DNA from: an uncultured Myxococcales bacterium
Lineage (GTDB): Bacteria; Myxococcota_A; UBA9042; DTJE01
DNA length: 64,000 bases
Direction: 5' to 3'
NCBI GenBank assembly: GCA_903936705.1
Contig: CAIZWN010000015.1
Location: forward strand, 124,001 to 188,000
Shown here: positions 36,594 to 46,103 of the stretch, piece by piece
How positions within the stretch are numbered: the first letter of the stretch is position 1
Layout of the letters: each line of letters begins with the position of its first letter
Translations under genes and position numbers: made by a program
Notes under the pieces: model-generated
Databases searched by the model: none
Told to the model about the DNA's origin: nothing
What the model saw: only the letters and a program-made list of their open reading frames with translations

Positions 36594-38345
36594 GTGAACG
36601 TCCTGATACCAATCGCTGTCGGAGCGGCGCTGCTGTGGCTGGGCAGCCGCTTCTATGGCCGCTTCCTGGTACGACGCCTTGGCCTGGAGCCCAATAATCC
36701 AACGCCAGCGGTGACCAGGGAGGACGGCCGCGATTTCGTTCCAACCCGCACGCCGGTACTGTTCGCGCACCACTTCAGCGCGATCGCGGGCGCCGGCCCC
36801 ATCCTGGGACCGACCATCGCCTTGATGTACGGGCTGGCGCCCGGATGGATCTGGGTCATCCTGGGCGGCATCTTCTTCGGCGCTGCCCACGACCTGGTGG
36901 CTCTGGTAGCTTCGGTGCGCCAGGGCGGCCGGTCGATGGCCGAGGTGGCCCGTAATTCCCTGGGCGAAGCAGGCTTCGGCCTGTTCGTGCTGTTCACGCT
37001 GGTCATGATCGTGCTGGTCACATCGTCCTTCCTCGCCGCCACCTCGATTTCGCTGACCTCGATGTGGCCTGCCGTCGAACTGGGCCTGCGCCCTGCCGAT
37101 TCCTGGATGCGTATCGTTGATGTGGGCGGCGTACCCTACGCCGTCATCGGCGGCATAGCATCGACCTCGGTTGTCGTCATCACTCTGGCATCGCCCCTGC
37201 TGGGCTGGCTGATGTACCGCAAGGGCATGAAGACCAACAAGGCATGGGTCCTGGCCACGGTAATCTGCGCGGCTTCCATTGCGGCCGGCATCTATATGCC
37301 CATCACGTTGGACCCGAAGGTCTGGATGCTGGTGCTGTCGGTCTACGTGCTGCTGGCAGCCGGCTTGCCTGTATGGCTGATCCTGCAACCCCGCGACTTC
37401 ATAAACGTACAGATCCTCTACGTCGGCATCGGGGCCCTGGTGATTGGCCTGATTGTAGCGGGCATGGGAGGCCTGACCCTGCAGGCGCCCCTGATAGACG
37501 TGGCCCGGGGCGAATCCTCCCCAAGCCTGGGCCCGATCTGGCCGTTCCTGTTCACGACGATAGCGTGCGGCGCCATCTCGGGCTTCCACAGCCTGGTTGC
37601 CTCGGGCACCTCGTCCAAGCAGGTCCGCACCGAGGGCGACATCAAACTCATTGCCTTCGACGGCATGCTGCTGGAAAGCCTGTTGGCGCTGTGCGTACTG
37701 GTTGCCGTTGGGTCGGCGCTGTCTTTCGACGACTACGCGCGGCTGGTGCACCCGACCATCGAAGGCGCCAAGTCAAACCCGATCCTGGCATTCTCGCTTT
37801 CCGTCGGACGCCTGTGCGAGATGGCCTTTGGTATCCCGACTGCGGCCGGCACCGTTTTCGGCATCCTCCTGGTCGAAGGCTTCGTGGTGACCACGCTGGA
37901 CGCCGCGGTGCGCATCAACCGATACCTTTTCGAGGAACTGTGGCAGATCGCGTTCAGGGGAAAAGTCCCCGCGTTGCTGCGACACTACTGGTTCAATTCG
38001 GGCCTGTCGGTGCTGCTGATGCTGGGCCTGGCCTGGACGAACGCCTTCAATGCCATCTGGCCGGTGTTCGGATCGGCAAACCAGCTGCTGGCGGCGCTGG
38101 CACTGATCGCCGTATCGGCGTGGCTGATCGGACTGGGCAAGAAGCCATGGTACACACTGCTCCCGGCAGGCGTGATGCTGGTAACCACGATCGGAACGCT
38201 GTGCCTGCTGGTAGTCCGGTACGTCGAGGCCGGCCAGTGGACCCTGCTGGCGGCGGACCTGGCGTTGATGATCCTGTCGGCCGCACTCGTGGCCCTTGCC
38301 GTCCTGCGCTTTGCACGAAAGCGGCAGCCGCCAAAGGCGATCTGA
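36594..38345 (+). CDS. cstA: Carbon starvation protein CstA family transporter
   Basis: 583 residues with about 16 transmembrane helices; CstA-type carriers import peptides or pyruvate across the inner membrane. Family hallmarks: FAHHFSAIAGAGPILGP near residue 60, GAAHDLVALVASVRQGGRSM, a FHSLVASGTSSKQ loop and WPVFGSANQLLAALAL. The start is GTG at 36594 after AGGGAG at nine bases. It is shorter than E. coli CstA (about 700 residues), as in many non-enteric forms. Codon choice is strongly GC-biased, like the porin-symporter operon downstream, suggesting high expression. Confidence 0.88.
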   Translation: MNVLIPIAVGAALLWLGSRFYGRFLVRRLGLEPNNPTPAVTREDGRDFVPTRTPVLFAHHFSAIAGAGPILGPTIALMYGLAPGWIWVILGGIFFGAAHDLVALVASVRQGGRSMAEVARNSLGEAGFGLFVLFTLVMIVLVTSSFLAATSISLTSMWPAVELGLRPADSWMRIVDVGGVPYAVIGGIASTSVVVITLASPLLGWLMYRKGMKTNKAWVLATVICAASIAAGIYMPITLDPKVWMLVLSVYVLLAAGLPVWLILQPRDFINVQILYVGIGALVIGLIVAGMGGLTLQAPLIDVARGESSPSLGPIWPFLFTTIACGAISGFHSLVASGTSSKQVRTEGDIKLIAFDGMLLESLLALCVLVAVGSALSFDDYARLVHPTIEGAKSNPILAFSLSVGRLCEMAFGIPTAAGTVFGILLVEGFVVTTLDAAVRINRYLFEELWQIAFRGKVPALLRHYWFNSGLSVLLMLGLAWTNAFNAIWPVFGSANQLLAALALIAVSAWLIGLGKKPWYTLLPAGVMLVTTIGTLCLLVVRYVEAGQWTLLAADLALMILSAALVALAVLRFARKRQPPKAI

Positions 38346-38492
38346 CCTCCACTTCGCACAGAAGCAGGGCGACCGCCAAGATATGTGGCGCCAGGGGCCT
38401 GGCATTGAAATGGACAAGGATATTGTCACCAGACCGAGGGTATTGGTCATTGCCAACGACAGGGCCGGTCTGGCACAACAGGTGTAACGAAA

Positions 38493-38522
38493 TTGACACC
38501 CCTTCCCGGTCATCGGTAGGAT
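38493..38522 (+). promoter_or_regulatory. Promoter of the FliA-type sigma factor gene
   Basis: Consensus TTGACA (38493-38498), an 18-bp spacer and TAGGAT (38517-38522), 21 bases before the GTG. The best-matching promoter in the window. Confidence 0.6.
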
Positions 38523-38543
38523 CGGCCTCTAACGGAGGCTTCT

Positions 38544-39245
38544 GTGACGCAGCTTGATGTCTCCAGGTTCCTGCCGCTGGTAAGAACCGTTGCAACGCGA
38601 ATGGCTGCACGGCTGCCGCGCAATCTCGATATAGACGATCTGATAGGGGCCGGGGTGCTTGGTTTGCTGAACGCGGCTCGCCAGTTCGATGAGGAAAAGG
38701 GTGTTCCATTCGACCGGTACGCCGAGATTCGAATTCGCGGGGCAATCCTTGACGAACTGAGAGCCCTGGACCAGACACCTCGTTCGATCCGGAGGCAGTC
38801 GGGGGAGGTTGCCGGCGTCGTTCGAACGCTGACGTCCGTTCTGGGGCGCGCTCCGCATCCCGATGAGGTCGCCACAGGTCTCGGAGTGACAATCGACCGC
38901 TATCACCAGATGGTGACGCGCATCTCGCCGGTGATCGTCCTTGGCTTTGACGACATCGGTCTTGTAAACGACGACGAGAAGCGGGACATAATCCAGTATC
39001 TGAGGGATCCCGGCGCAGTCGATCCCACTGCCGAGACCGGCTTCAGAGAAGCTGCCGAGCGCCTCGCCGCAGCATTGGAACATCTTACCGACCGGCAGCG
39101 GCAGGTGGTCACCTTCTACTACTACGAAGGGATGAATTTCAAGGAAATTGCCGACCTGCTTGGCGTCACCGAGGGACGCATCTCCCAGTTACACACCGCG
39201 TCCATGGCCCGCTTGAAAATCATCCTCAAAAACTCGGACGGGTGA
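38544..39245 (+). CDS. RNA polymerase sigma factor, FliA/WhiG-like
   Basis: 233 residues with sigma70 regions 2, 3 and 4: RNLDIDDLIGAGVLGLLNAARQFD (region 2, shown here as the run from Asn26), FDRYAEIRIRGAILDELR, a short region 3 with PHPDEVATGLG, and region 4 with LTDRQRQVVTFYYYEG and the helix-turn-helix FKEIADLLGVTEGRISQLH. This is the flagellar/sporulation sigma28 subgroup. The GTG start follows GGAGG at five bases. No flagellar, chemotaxis or anti-sigma gene is next to it; it lies between cstA and a glycan-utilisation operon, so its regulon is open. Confidence 0.88.
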   Translation: MTQLDVSRFLPLVRTVATRMAARLPRNLDIDDLIGAGVLGLLNAARQFDEEKGVPFDRYAEIRIRGAILDELRALDQTPRSIRRQSGEVAGVVRTLTSVLGRAPHPDEVATGLGVTIDRYHQMVTRISPVIVLGFDDIGLVNDDEKRDIIQYLRDPGAVDPTAETGFREAAERLAAALEHLTDRQRQVVTFYYYEGMNFKEIADLLGVTEGRISQLHTASMARLKIILKNSDG

Positions 39246-39414
39246 CTAATGCTTTCGGGCCAGGATATGGCAATCCCAGATCGATCGGTTGCCGACCAGG
39301 GACAGAAAGCCTTCCCGAATTCATAAGCTGGTTCGGACTGCTGATTCCAATGAAACTACCTACTAGGATTGTGATCGACGAACGTTGTACCATCGGCCGG
39401 CTGGGAGGTGGCCT

Positions 39415-39429
39415 GGGCGTGAAACGCCC
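39415..39429 (+). other. Hairpin upstream of the porin gene
   Basis: GGGCGT (39415-39420), loop GAA, ACGCCC (39424-39429), followed by TTTA. It could be a weak terminator of the sigma gene or a leader hairpin of the porin operon, whose ATG is 43 bases on. Confidence 0.35.
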
Positions 39430-39472
39430 TTTACGGTTCCAGCCCGAAGGACGCACTATGGGGGGCTGATAC

Positions 39473-41029
39473 ATGAAGACGATCATTGACGAGATCCGGG
39501 TCGGCAGTTGCGCGGTGTTGACGACCTTGCTGCTGCTTGGGGTTCCCGCCAGGGGGCAGGAATTGCCGCCGGCAACGGCCCTGGATTCCGCTGCCAAGGT
39601 GAAGGCCCTGGAGGAAGCGGTCAAGGCGCTTCAGGGCGAGATGGCTTCCTTGAAGGCGGTGGCCGAGACCAGCACCAAGGCGAAGGCCGAAGCGGCGCCC
39701 GTCGAACCCAAGTCCGAGGCGCTTGGCGTGGACGGCAGCAGGCGTAAGCTGCCGATGTTCGAGGCCCACGGCCAGTTGCACAACCTGCTGATCTTCCGGA
39801 ACGACACCGACTTCGACAGACGAAAGCCGCTTTACAACGAGAACGGCCAGACGTCGGGAACCTTCGCGACGGTGTTCGCCCCGACGCTGCAGTGGAACCT
39901 GACCGACAAGGTTCACGTGTTCTACGAGGCCGAGATCGGGCTGAACTACTGGAGCAAGAACAACCCGGACCAGGAGAATGCCCTGTCGAAGGACATCTTC
40001 ATCCTGAAGCACAGGCAGATATACGCGGAAGGCGAACTGGCGAACGGACGGTTCGGGTTCAAGGTCGGCTACCAGTACTTTACCGACACGACCGCGCTGT
40101 TCCTGGGACACTGGATTGGCGCGGCGCAGGTGTGGCATTCGTGGGCAAAGGGCCAGAAAATGGGGCTGTACTTCGGGATGATTCCAGATTCGACCTACGA
40201 GGGACTGGACATCACGATGAACAACTTCCGCCATGACATCTTCACCTTCGGCGGACGAACCGATCTGACCTTTGGAAAGCAATGGAATTTGAACGTCGGC
40301 GTTCATGCGCTGTATGACACTCACGTGGTCGATCGGACCCGTTGGCTGGTTGCGCCGAACCTGCACCTGGAGGGCCGGTCGGACTGGCTGGCTAACAACT
40401 CGGTGAAGGTGTCGGGGGCGCTTGACGGCGTGGTGCAGTGCGGCAAGTCGAACAACAGCGCCCTGGACGGCAGGGACCAGCATCTGTTGGCATGGGCCGC
40501 GCAGGGTAACGTGAAGGTCGAAACAAAGCCTGTGGCTCTTTCGGTGAACGTGCTGGCACTGTCGCCGGATGACGCCTACCAGGGAAACAGCAAGGAAGGG
40601 GCTTTCTTCTACTCGTCCAAATCAACCTCGCCCACCGTGTACTTCACCGAGGACGAGACCAGAAACTGGTACGACCAGCTTGATCGGCGCATGGGTCGCT
40701 TCGACGGCGGGTTCTACCAGCACCGGGCCGGCCTGATGCTGTCGGACCTCAAGCTGACCTTGCAGGTAGTGCCCTGGTTCCGTCCCAGCATCATCGTGGG
40801 ATACGGCATCGTACTGCAGCCCAAGAACGCCCTGGGCGAGCGCAACCTGGGCTTCGAGGGCAACATTGACCTGGCCTTCCTGTGGACCAAGCACCTGGTG
40901 GCGCGCGTGATGTTCGGCGGCATGCAGCCTGGCAAGGCGGCTGGCGCGCTGCTGAACCAGATCGCGCCCCAGGAAAAGAAGACCGATGGGATGTGGTGGA
41001 CCGAGGCGGGCCTGTCGGTGATCTTCTGA
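39473..41029 (+). CDS. Outer-membrane beta-barrel (porin-like) protein with coiled-coil N-terminus
   Basis: 518 residues. The signal peptide ends near PARG-QE. A helical coiled-coil segment (about 40-72; repeated KALEEAVKALQGEM type) is typical of porins that trimerise or bind peptidoglycan. From about 95 to the end come alternating amphipathic strands (LQWNLTDKVHVFYEAEIG, GRFGFKVGYQYF, MGLYFGMI, WNLNVGVHAL), and the last residue is Phe after LSVI, a classic outer-membrane insertion signal. It opens an operon with a GH5 lipoprotein and an SSS symporter, so it is probably the outer-membrane pore for their substrate. Confidence 0.7.
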   Translation: MKTIIDEIRVGSCAVLTTLLLLGVPARGQELPPATALDSAAKVKALEEAVKALQGEMASLKAVAETSTKAKAEAAPVEPKSEALGVDGSRRKLPMFEAHGQLHNLLIFRNDTDFDRRKPLYNENGQTSGTFATVFAPTLQWNLTDKVHVFYEAEIGLNYWSKNNPDQENALSKDIFILKHRQIYAEGELANGRFGFKVGYQYFTDTTALFLGHWIGAAQVWHSWAKGQKMGLYFGMIPDSTYEGLDITMNNFRHDIFTFGGRTDLTFGKQWNLNVGVHALYDTHVVDRTRWLVAPNLHLEGRSDWLANNSVKVSGALDGVVQCGKSNNSALDGRDQHLLAWAAQGNVKVETKPVALSVNVLALSPDDAYQGNSKEGAFFYSSKSTSPTVYFTEDETRNWYDQLDRRMGRFDGGFYQHRAGLMLSDLKLTLQVVPWFRPSIIVGYGIVLQPKNALGERNLGFEGNIDLAFLWTKHLVARVMFGGMQPGKAAGALLNQIAPQEKKTDGMWWTEAGLSVIF

Positions 41030-41054
41030 CCGGCGAATACAGCAGGGGGATCAA

Positions 41055-43718
41055 ATGAGAATCCTGAACATGATTCTAACGGCCTCGCTGGTCGTGGCGG
41101 TCGGTATTCTAGGTTGCGACGGCGGTGTTCCATCACGGGCTCCCCTTCCGTCATCGCGCGTGACAACGGACCTTACTCACCTGAAGGACAGCCAGGGGCG
41201 TTACGTCTTTTTGCACGGCGTGAACCTGTCCGGAAGCACCAAGGTGCCAAAGTCAGTCGATGGCAAGGAATTGAAGCCGACTGACCTGGCCATCCCCTAC
41301 AACAACGGTGATCCGTCCTACGTTGGCAAACCGTGGGATGACACGGGCTGCACGTTCGACGCGACCGGGAGCTACAACCCGGCGTCCGAGGCGGTCTGCG
41401 AGCCGGCCAGGGAAATCATCAAACTGCGAGGCGTCGGCTTCAACGTCTTTCGCTTCCTGCTGAACTGGGAAGGGATCGAGCACGAAGGCCCCGGGTTATA
41501 CGACTACGATTACCTGAATTCCATCGCGCGACAGGTCAAGATCGCCGAACACTACGGCGTCTACATCCTGCTGGACATGCACCAGGACTCGTACAGCCGC
41601 CACCTGGTGGCAATGTACAACGAGAAACCGTCCTACAAGGACGAGAACGGCAACACGGTATACCCCCCGCGCGGTTCCATCGAGAACATGATCCTGTCGC
41701 TGGTGCCGCCTTACACCGACGCCGTGCGCGGCGAAGGCGCCCCAAGGTGGGCCGTCGAGAAATGCCTGTTCGAAAAGCACATGGACGCTGAAACCTGGGG
41801 AACCCCTCGCTTGATCAGCGGGATCACCGATCCAAACGTCAACTTGTCGAATATCATCGACTTGCTGACGAAGCTGCTGGGCGAAGGCGGAGGCGGAGGC
41901 CCGGCAATCCCGCCGTGGGTCACCGAACTGCTGACCAAGGTACCGAACCCGGCCGTTCCGGTCACCGACACATCGGACCTGCTGCCCTTCACTAACTGGG
42001 GCGTGATGTCGATGACATCAATCGACACGGCGCGCAACTTCGCATGCCTGCTGTCGGGATTCTTCGGCGCCGACGACCCCTACAAGCGCGGTGGCGCCTA
42101 CAAGGATCATTTTGTCAAAGACGGCAACGGGACGCAGGTCCCGGTCTCTACGTACTTGCAGGCGGCCTACGCTAAAATGTGGCGCCAGGTAGTCATCTCG
42201 CTGAAGGCGAACAACGGCGGCAAGGTTCCGGCCAACGTCATCGGGTACGACATCATCAACGAACCGAACGGCAACTTCATCACGATGACGGCTGCGGCGG
42301 CGATCTTCAGCACCGGTTTCTACCAGTCGGCGCAGGACACGCTGGTAAACCTGCTGGGCAAGGAAACGGGCGCGCAAATCTTCGACACGTTGACCGCGCT
42401 GCGCCTGCTGCCAATCCTGCCAGCGAAACCTGTCGAGCCGATCGATCCAGGCACGGGGGCCACTGCCGACGAGAAGGCCTTATACGACCAGGCCAAGGCC
42501 GACTACCCGGCGGCAAAGACGGCGTACGACGCAGAGATCGAGACCGTCAAGCACGACTGGGGCTTCCAGTACACGGACCTCTTCGGCGTCGTCGGCCTGA
42601 ACACCGGCTACGACCGGAACTACATGTCGCCGTTCTACGAAGTGGTCGGGCGCGAGATCTTCGAGGAGGATCGCGATGCCGTGATCTGGTTCGAGCCGGC
42701 GATGAGCATCTCGTCGCTGATCAGCACCTCCGGCGGCATGTGGGACACCGGCATGACAAAGCCCCACATCTGCAGATGCGAGGAACCTGGATCTGCCATG
42801 GAAAACAAGTCCGTCGACTGCGACGACACCTCCTGCAAGGTGATCAATCAGGCTGACACAATCTACGAACCTCACTTCTACGCCGACATCTACCCATTCA
42901 TAGGCTTCAACCAGCCGTCCCGCGACTTCACGACCGAGGAAGTCAAGTACCGCGACTACGACAGCGGCCTGCAGGGCAACCTGAACATCGTCACGTGGAA
43001 CCTCGAGAACGTTCCGGCCGTCTATGGCGAGTTCGGCACCTACTACAACTTCGGCGGCATCGAGAAGTCGTTCAAGGAGGACTTCGAGGTGTCCTCCCAG
43101 ATCCTGGACAACTACTACGAGTCGCTGGAGCGCATGTTCATGCACCGGATCTTGTGGTGCTACACCCCGGACAACGACCCTCGTTACGGCGACTGGTGGA
43201 ACAAGGAGGACTTCAGCATCTGGAAGGGCTGGAAGGACGCCGACCTCGACATGGACCGTGACATCGGTCTGGCCAAGCCAGTCGTGACGACCACCGCGAA
43301 GGCCATTGCGGAAGGAACTTTCCGCTGCGAGAAGGCGTGGTCGCGCCCCTACCCGCGATTCATGGCCGGCAAGCCCGTGTCGCTGCACTTTTTCAGCCCC
43401 TACCACTACTTCGACCCGGATAAGGGCGAGGTGCCACCCGAGCGCGAATTCGAATTGGTGTACGAGGCCCGCGAGACCAGCGCGCCCACCGAGATCTTCG
43501 TTCCGGCAATCCAGTACCCCGACAGCGAAGGCTTCTACGTGTGGCTGTCCGACGGATACGCGTCCTGGGATCCGGCGACTCGCGTCCTTTACCACTACCC
43601 GGTCAACGATGAACCTGGCGCGCGGCACTGGATCCGCATTCTGCCGCCGTTGTCCGAACGGCCCTCGACTGGCTGGCAGTACTACATCCGCGGTTCCGAG
43701 GTAGTAGCCAGAAACTGA
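41055..43718 (+). CDS. Lipoprotein glycoside hydrolase family 5, endoglycoceramidase-like
   Basis: 887 residues. The leader ends in ILGC (Cys21), so the enzyme is probably membrane-anchored. GH5 core: FLHGVNLSG near 53-60, FNVFRFLLNWEG, YILLDMHQDSY (170-180), the acid/base Glu403 in INEPNG, a YEPHFY motif (604-609) and the nucleophile Glu659 in YGEFG. The DMHQDSY and GEFG context matches endoglycoceramidases, which release oligosaccharide from ceramide. A large insertion (about 225-360) and another (about 425-505, charged helix) separate core motifs. A C-terminal beta domain (about 775-880) is as in EGCase II. Flanked by porin and symporter genes, it probably releases a sugar for import. The real substrate could be another glycoside. 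Confidence 0.78.
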   Translation: MRILNMILTASLVVAVGILGCDGGVPSRAPLPSSRVTTDLTHLKDSQGRYVFLHGVNLSGSTKVPKSVDGKELKPTDLAIPYNNGDPSYVGKPWDDTGCTFDATGSYNPASEAVCEPAREIIKLRGVGFNVFRFLLNWEGIEHEGPGLYDYDYLNSIARQVKIAEHYGVYILLDMHQDSYSRHLVAMYNEKPSYKDENGNTVYPPRGSIENMILSLVPPYTDAVRGEGAPRWAVEKCLFEKHMDAETWGTPRLISGITDPNVNLSNIIDLLTKLLGEGGGGGPAIPPWVTELLTKVPNPAVPVTDTSDLLPFTNWGVMSMTSIDTARNFACLLSGFFGADDPYKRGGAYKDHFVKDGNGTQVPVSTYLQAAYAKMWRQVVISLKANNGGKVPANVIGYDIINEPNGNFITMTAAAAIFSTGFYQSAQDTLVNLLGKETGAQIFDTLTALRLLPILPAKPVEPIDPGTGATADEKALYDQAKADYPAAKTAYDAEIETVKHDWGFQYTDLFGVVGLNTGYDRNYMSPFYEVVGREIFEEDRDAVIWFEPAMSISSLISTSGGMWDTGMTKPHICRCEEPGSAMENKSVDCDDTSCKVINQADTIYEPHFYADIYPFIGFNQPSRDFTTEEVKYRDYDSGLQGNLNIVTWNLENVPAVYGEFGTYYNFGGIEKSFKEDFEVSSQILDNYYESLERMFMHRILWCYTPDNDPRYGDWWNKEDFSIWKGWKDADLDMDRDIGLAKPVVTTTAKAIAEGTFRCEKAWSRPYPRFMAGKPVSLHFFSPYHYFDPDKGEVPPEREFELVYEARETSAPTEIFVPAIQYPDSEGFYVWLSDGYASWDPATRVLYHYPVNDEPGARHWIRILPPLSERPSTGWQYYIRGSEVVARN

Positions 43719-43761
43719 CACTGACCCGACCGCCAGGGCCCAACGTCTTCAGGAGGTACCC

Positions 43762-45441
43762 ATGGCCACGATCGAACTGGCAGTCCTAGACTGGGCGATC
43801 ATCGTCTTGTACTTCGTAGCGATCATCGGGATCGGCCTGTACCTGCGGAAGTTCACCAAGACTGGTGACGACTTCTTCATGGGCGGGCGCAAGAATTCTT
43901 CATGGGTGGCAGGCCTCGCCTTCCTGTCGGCGAACCTCGGCGCCCTGGAAATCCTTGGCTGGACCGGCGGCACGATGAAGTACGGCATGTTCGTGTCGCA
44001 CTTCTACTGGCTGGGAGCCATTCCCGCGATGCTGTTCCTGGGCCTGTACATGATGCCTTTCTACTACAGCAGCAAGATCCACTCGGTCCCAGGCTACCTG
44101 AAACTTCGTTTCGACGAGCGTACCCGGCTGCTGAACGCCATAACGTTCGCGGTCATGACGCTGCTGATGTCGGGCATCAATCTGTACCTGATGGCACTGG
44201 TGTTCAAGGTCCTGCTGGGCTGGGACTGGCATCTCAGCATGTGGGTGTCGGCGGCTGCCATCGGCTGCTATATCACGCTGGGCGGCTTGATGAGCGCGAT
44301 CTTTACCGAGATCGTGCAGTTCTTCCTGATCTGGGCCGGCCTGTTCCTGGTGTCGATCCTTGGTGTGATGGAGTTCGGCGGCATCGCCAACGTCATGCAG
44401 GGCCTGCCGCCCACCATGACCTCCTTGTGGGCAACGACTGGAGACGCCAGCAGCAACGCCATGGGCGTGACGTGGCTGGGGCTGGTGATGGGACTGGGGT
44501 TCGTTCTGTCGTTCGGCTACTGGACCACCGACTTCCTGGTGGTGCAGCGGGCGTTCTCGTCGAAGGATTTGCGCAGCGCGCGCCTGACGCCGATCACGGC
44601 CTCGTTCTTCAAGATGGCCCTGCCCTTCATCGTCGTGGTCGCCGGCATGGTGGCCTTCAAGCTGGTGATGGACCCGGCCAGCGGGTTCAAGCTGCCACCC
44701 GACCCGTCCGACCCCAGCAAGCTGTGGAACGACGCGGCACTGCCGCTGCTGATTGTGCGCTACTACCCTGTGGGCCTGGTGGGCCTGGGGATCACCGCGC
44801 TGCTGGCTGGTTTCATGGCCGGTCAGGCAGGCAACGTATCGGCATTCAACACAGTCTGGACCTACGACATCTACAAGGCCGTAATCAACAAGAAGGCCAC
44901 CGACGAGCACCTGGTGTGGATGGGCCGCATGACCACAATCGTCGGCGTCCTGCTGTCGGTCGCAACAGCGTACCTGGCGATGCAGTTCAACACCATCATG
45001 GATTACATCCAGGCCATCTTCAGCTGGGTCAACGCGCCGCTGTTCGCCACGATGTTGCTGGGCATGTTCTGGAAGCGGACCACCTCGGCCGGCGCCTTCT
45101 GGGGCTTGCTGGCAGGCATGATTGCTTCGTTCGCCATCTTCATGGGCTTCCGATTCAATGCCATCGGTCCCGAACTGGCCCAGGTATTGACTTTCAGCCC
45201 TGCGCCATCGGACATGACGCGAAACCTTTGGCAGGCCTCGTGGGCGTGGGTCGTATGCTTCGGCGTGACCATACTCATCAGCCTGTTCACCACGCCGAAG
45301 TCCGACGCCGAACTGGAAGGCCTGGTCAAGGGCCTGACCACGAAGGTCGAAGAGGGAAAGGTCGGGCTGCTGGGTCGCCCGGGGTTCTGGGCGGCGGTGG
45401 CACTGATCGTCGTGATCGCGTTGAACGCGTACTTCTGGTGA
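43762..45441 (+). CDS. Sodium/solute symporter (SSS family)
   Basis: 559 residues, about 14 transmembrane helices, of the SSS (SGLT-like) family. Recognised by the opening DWAIIVLYFVAIIGIG with FFMGGR at about residue 36, GWTGGTMKYG, SVPGYLKLRFDERTR and GQAGNVSAFNTVWTYDIYK with FMAGQ on helix 8. AGGAGGTACCC precedes the ATG. Together with the upstream porin and lipoprotein hydrolase it forms a sugar-release and import chain; the substrate is inferred to be a sugar but not shown. Confidence 0.88.
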   Translation: MATIELAVLDWAIIVLYFVAIIGIGLYLRKFTKTGDDFFMGGRKNSSWVAGLAFLSANLGALEILGWTGGTMKYGMFVSHFYWLGAIPAMLFLGLYMMPFYYSSKIHSVPGYLKLRFDERTRLLNAITFAVMTLLMSGINLYLMALVFKVLLGWDWHLSMWVSAAAIGCYITLGGLMSAIFTEIVQFFLIWAGLFLVSILGVMEFGGIANVMQGLPPTMTSLWATTGDASSNAMGVTWLGLVMGLGFVLSFGYWTTDFLVVQRAFSSKDLRSARLTPITASFFKMALPFIVVVAGMVAFKLVMDPASGFKLPPDPSDPSKLWNDAALPLLIVRYYPVGLVGLGITALLAGFMAGQAGNVSAFNTVWTYDIYKAVINKKATDEHLVWMGRMTTIVGVLLSVATAYLAMQFNTIMDYIQAIFSWVNAPLFATMLLGMFWKRTTSAGAFWGLLAGMIASFAIFMGFRFNAIGPELAQVLTFSPAPSDMTRNLWQASWAWVVCFGVTILISLFTTPKSDAELEGLVKGLTTKVEEGKVGLLGRPGFWAAVALIVVIALNAYFW

Positions 45442-45453
45442 CGGAGGTGTTTC

Positions 45454-45672
45454 ATGTCGCAGGACAGTGAGGGCCGTGATCCCCTGCCGATCTGGTTCTT
45501 CGTCGGCGTGATCCTGGCGGTCTACGGCGTGCTTGTCATCGCTGGCAACTTCATGACGTCCCGTCCGACGATCCTTGCGGAGACCCGGCCCGGCCTGTGG
45601 TGGGGCTCCCTGATGGTGGTGGCCGGCGGGATCTTCACGGCCATCGGGGTCGTGTCCCACAGGAAGGGGTGA
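45454..45672 (+). CDS. Small two-helix membrane protein next to the symporter
   Basis: 72 residues with two hydrophobic helices (about 13-31 and 49-66) joined by a short polar loop. CGGAGGTG precedes the ATG by four bases. It is 12 bases from the symporter stop and 4 bases before the cupin gene, so it is in the operon. Small membrane partners often accompany SSS transporters (for example DUF485/DUF4212 types), but this one was not matched to a named family. Confidence 0.6.
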   Translation: MSQDSEGRDPLPIWFFVGVILAVYGVLVIAGNFMTSRPTILAETRPGLWWGSLMVVAGGIFTAIGVVSHRKG

Positions 45673-45676
45673 CTTC

Positions 45677-46078
45677 ATGAGGTTCGTCGAGACGCGACCT
45701 CCAAGTTTTCCCCAGGCGCCAGTCGATGTTCTGCTTCAGCCCATCCCCGGCGAGCGGTGGCAGGTGCTGTGCGGAGATGCGGGACATTGGCGTGTGGGGA
45801 TCTACAGCCCACCCGAGGCATGCATCGCCGACTGTGGTGAACTTGAGCGCCATGACTGCCCAGAACTGTTCCTTCTGCTGTCCGGACACGTGACGCTGGT
45901 CCTTTCTGACGGGACTTGCGGCGTACGGGAACTGCCGCTGCAAACGGGACAGCCGGTACTTGTCGAAACTCCCCATACCGCCTACTGCCCGGACGGGCCC
46001 CATTCCGGAACCTGCTTCGTGGTCGAACGTGATGCGTTTGACACCGAGTACCGGCGACCGGCTGACTGGGGACAATAG
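45677..46078 (+). CDS. Cupin-like small protein
   Basis: 133 residues of alternating strands consistent with a single cupin barrel. ERHDCPELFLLLSGHVTLVL resembles the first cupin motif, and LQTGQPVLVETPHTAYCPDGP the second. Metal ligands are partly unusual: a His in the first motif and one in the second, where two each are common. It is last in the porin-symporter operon. Possible roles are sugar isomerisation or regulation; not determinable here. Confidence 0.55.
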   Translation: MRFVETRPPSFPQAPVDVLLQPIPGERWQVLCGDAGHWRVGIYSPPEACIADCGELERHDCPELFLLLSGHVTLVLSDGTCGVRELPLQTGQPVLVETPHTAYCPDGPHSGTCFVVERDAFDTEYRRPADWGQ

Positions 46079-46103
46079 AAAGCCGGTAGATTAATCCGAA
46101 GTT

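Noticed and set aside
42480-43721. 413-codon open frame antisense to the GH5 gene
   Set aside because: Val/Arg/Asp-rich with no ribosome-binding site or domain; opposite a strongly supported hydrolase.
43900-45678. 592-codon open frame antisense to the symporter gene
   Set aside because: It is His/Gln/Gly-rich without a hydrophobic or domain pattern, and lies wholly opposite a clear SSS transporter. High third-position GC produces such frames.
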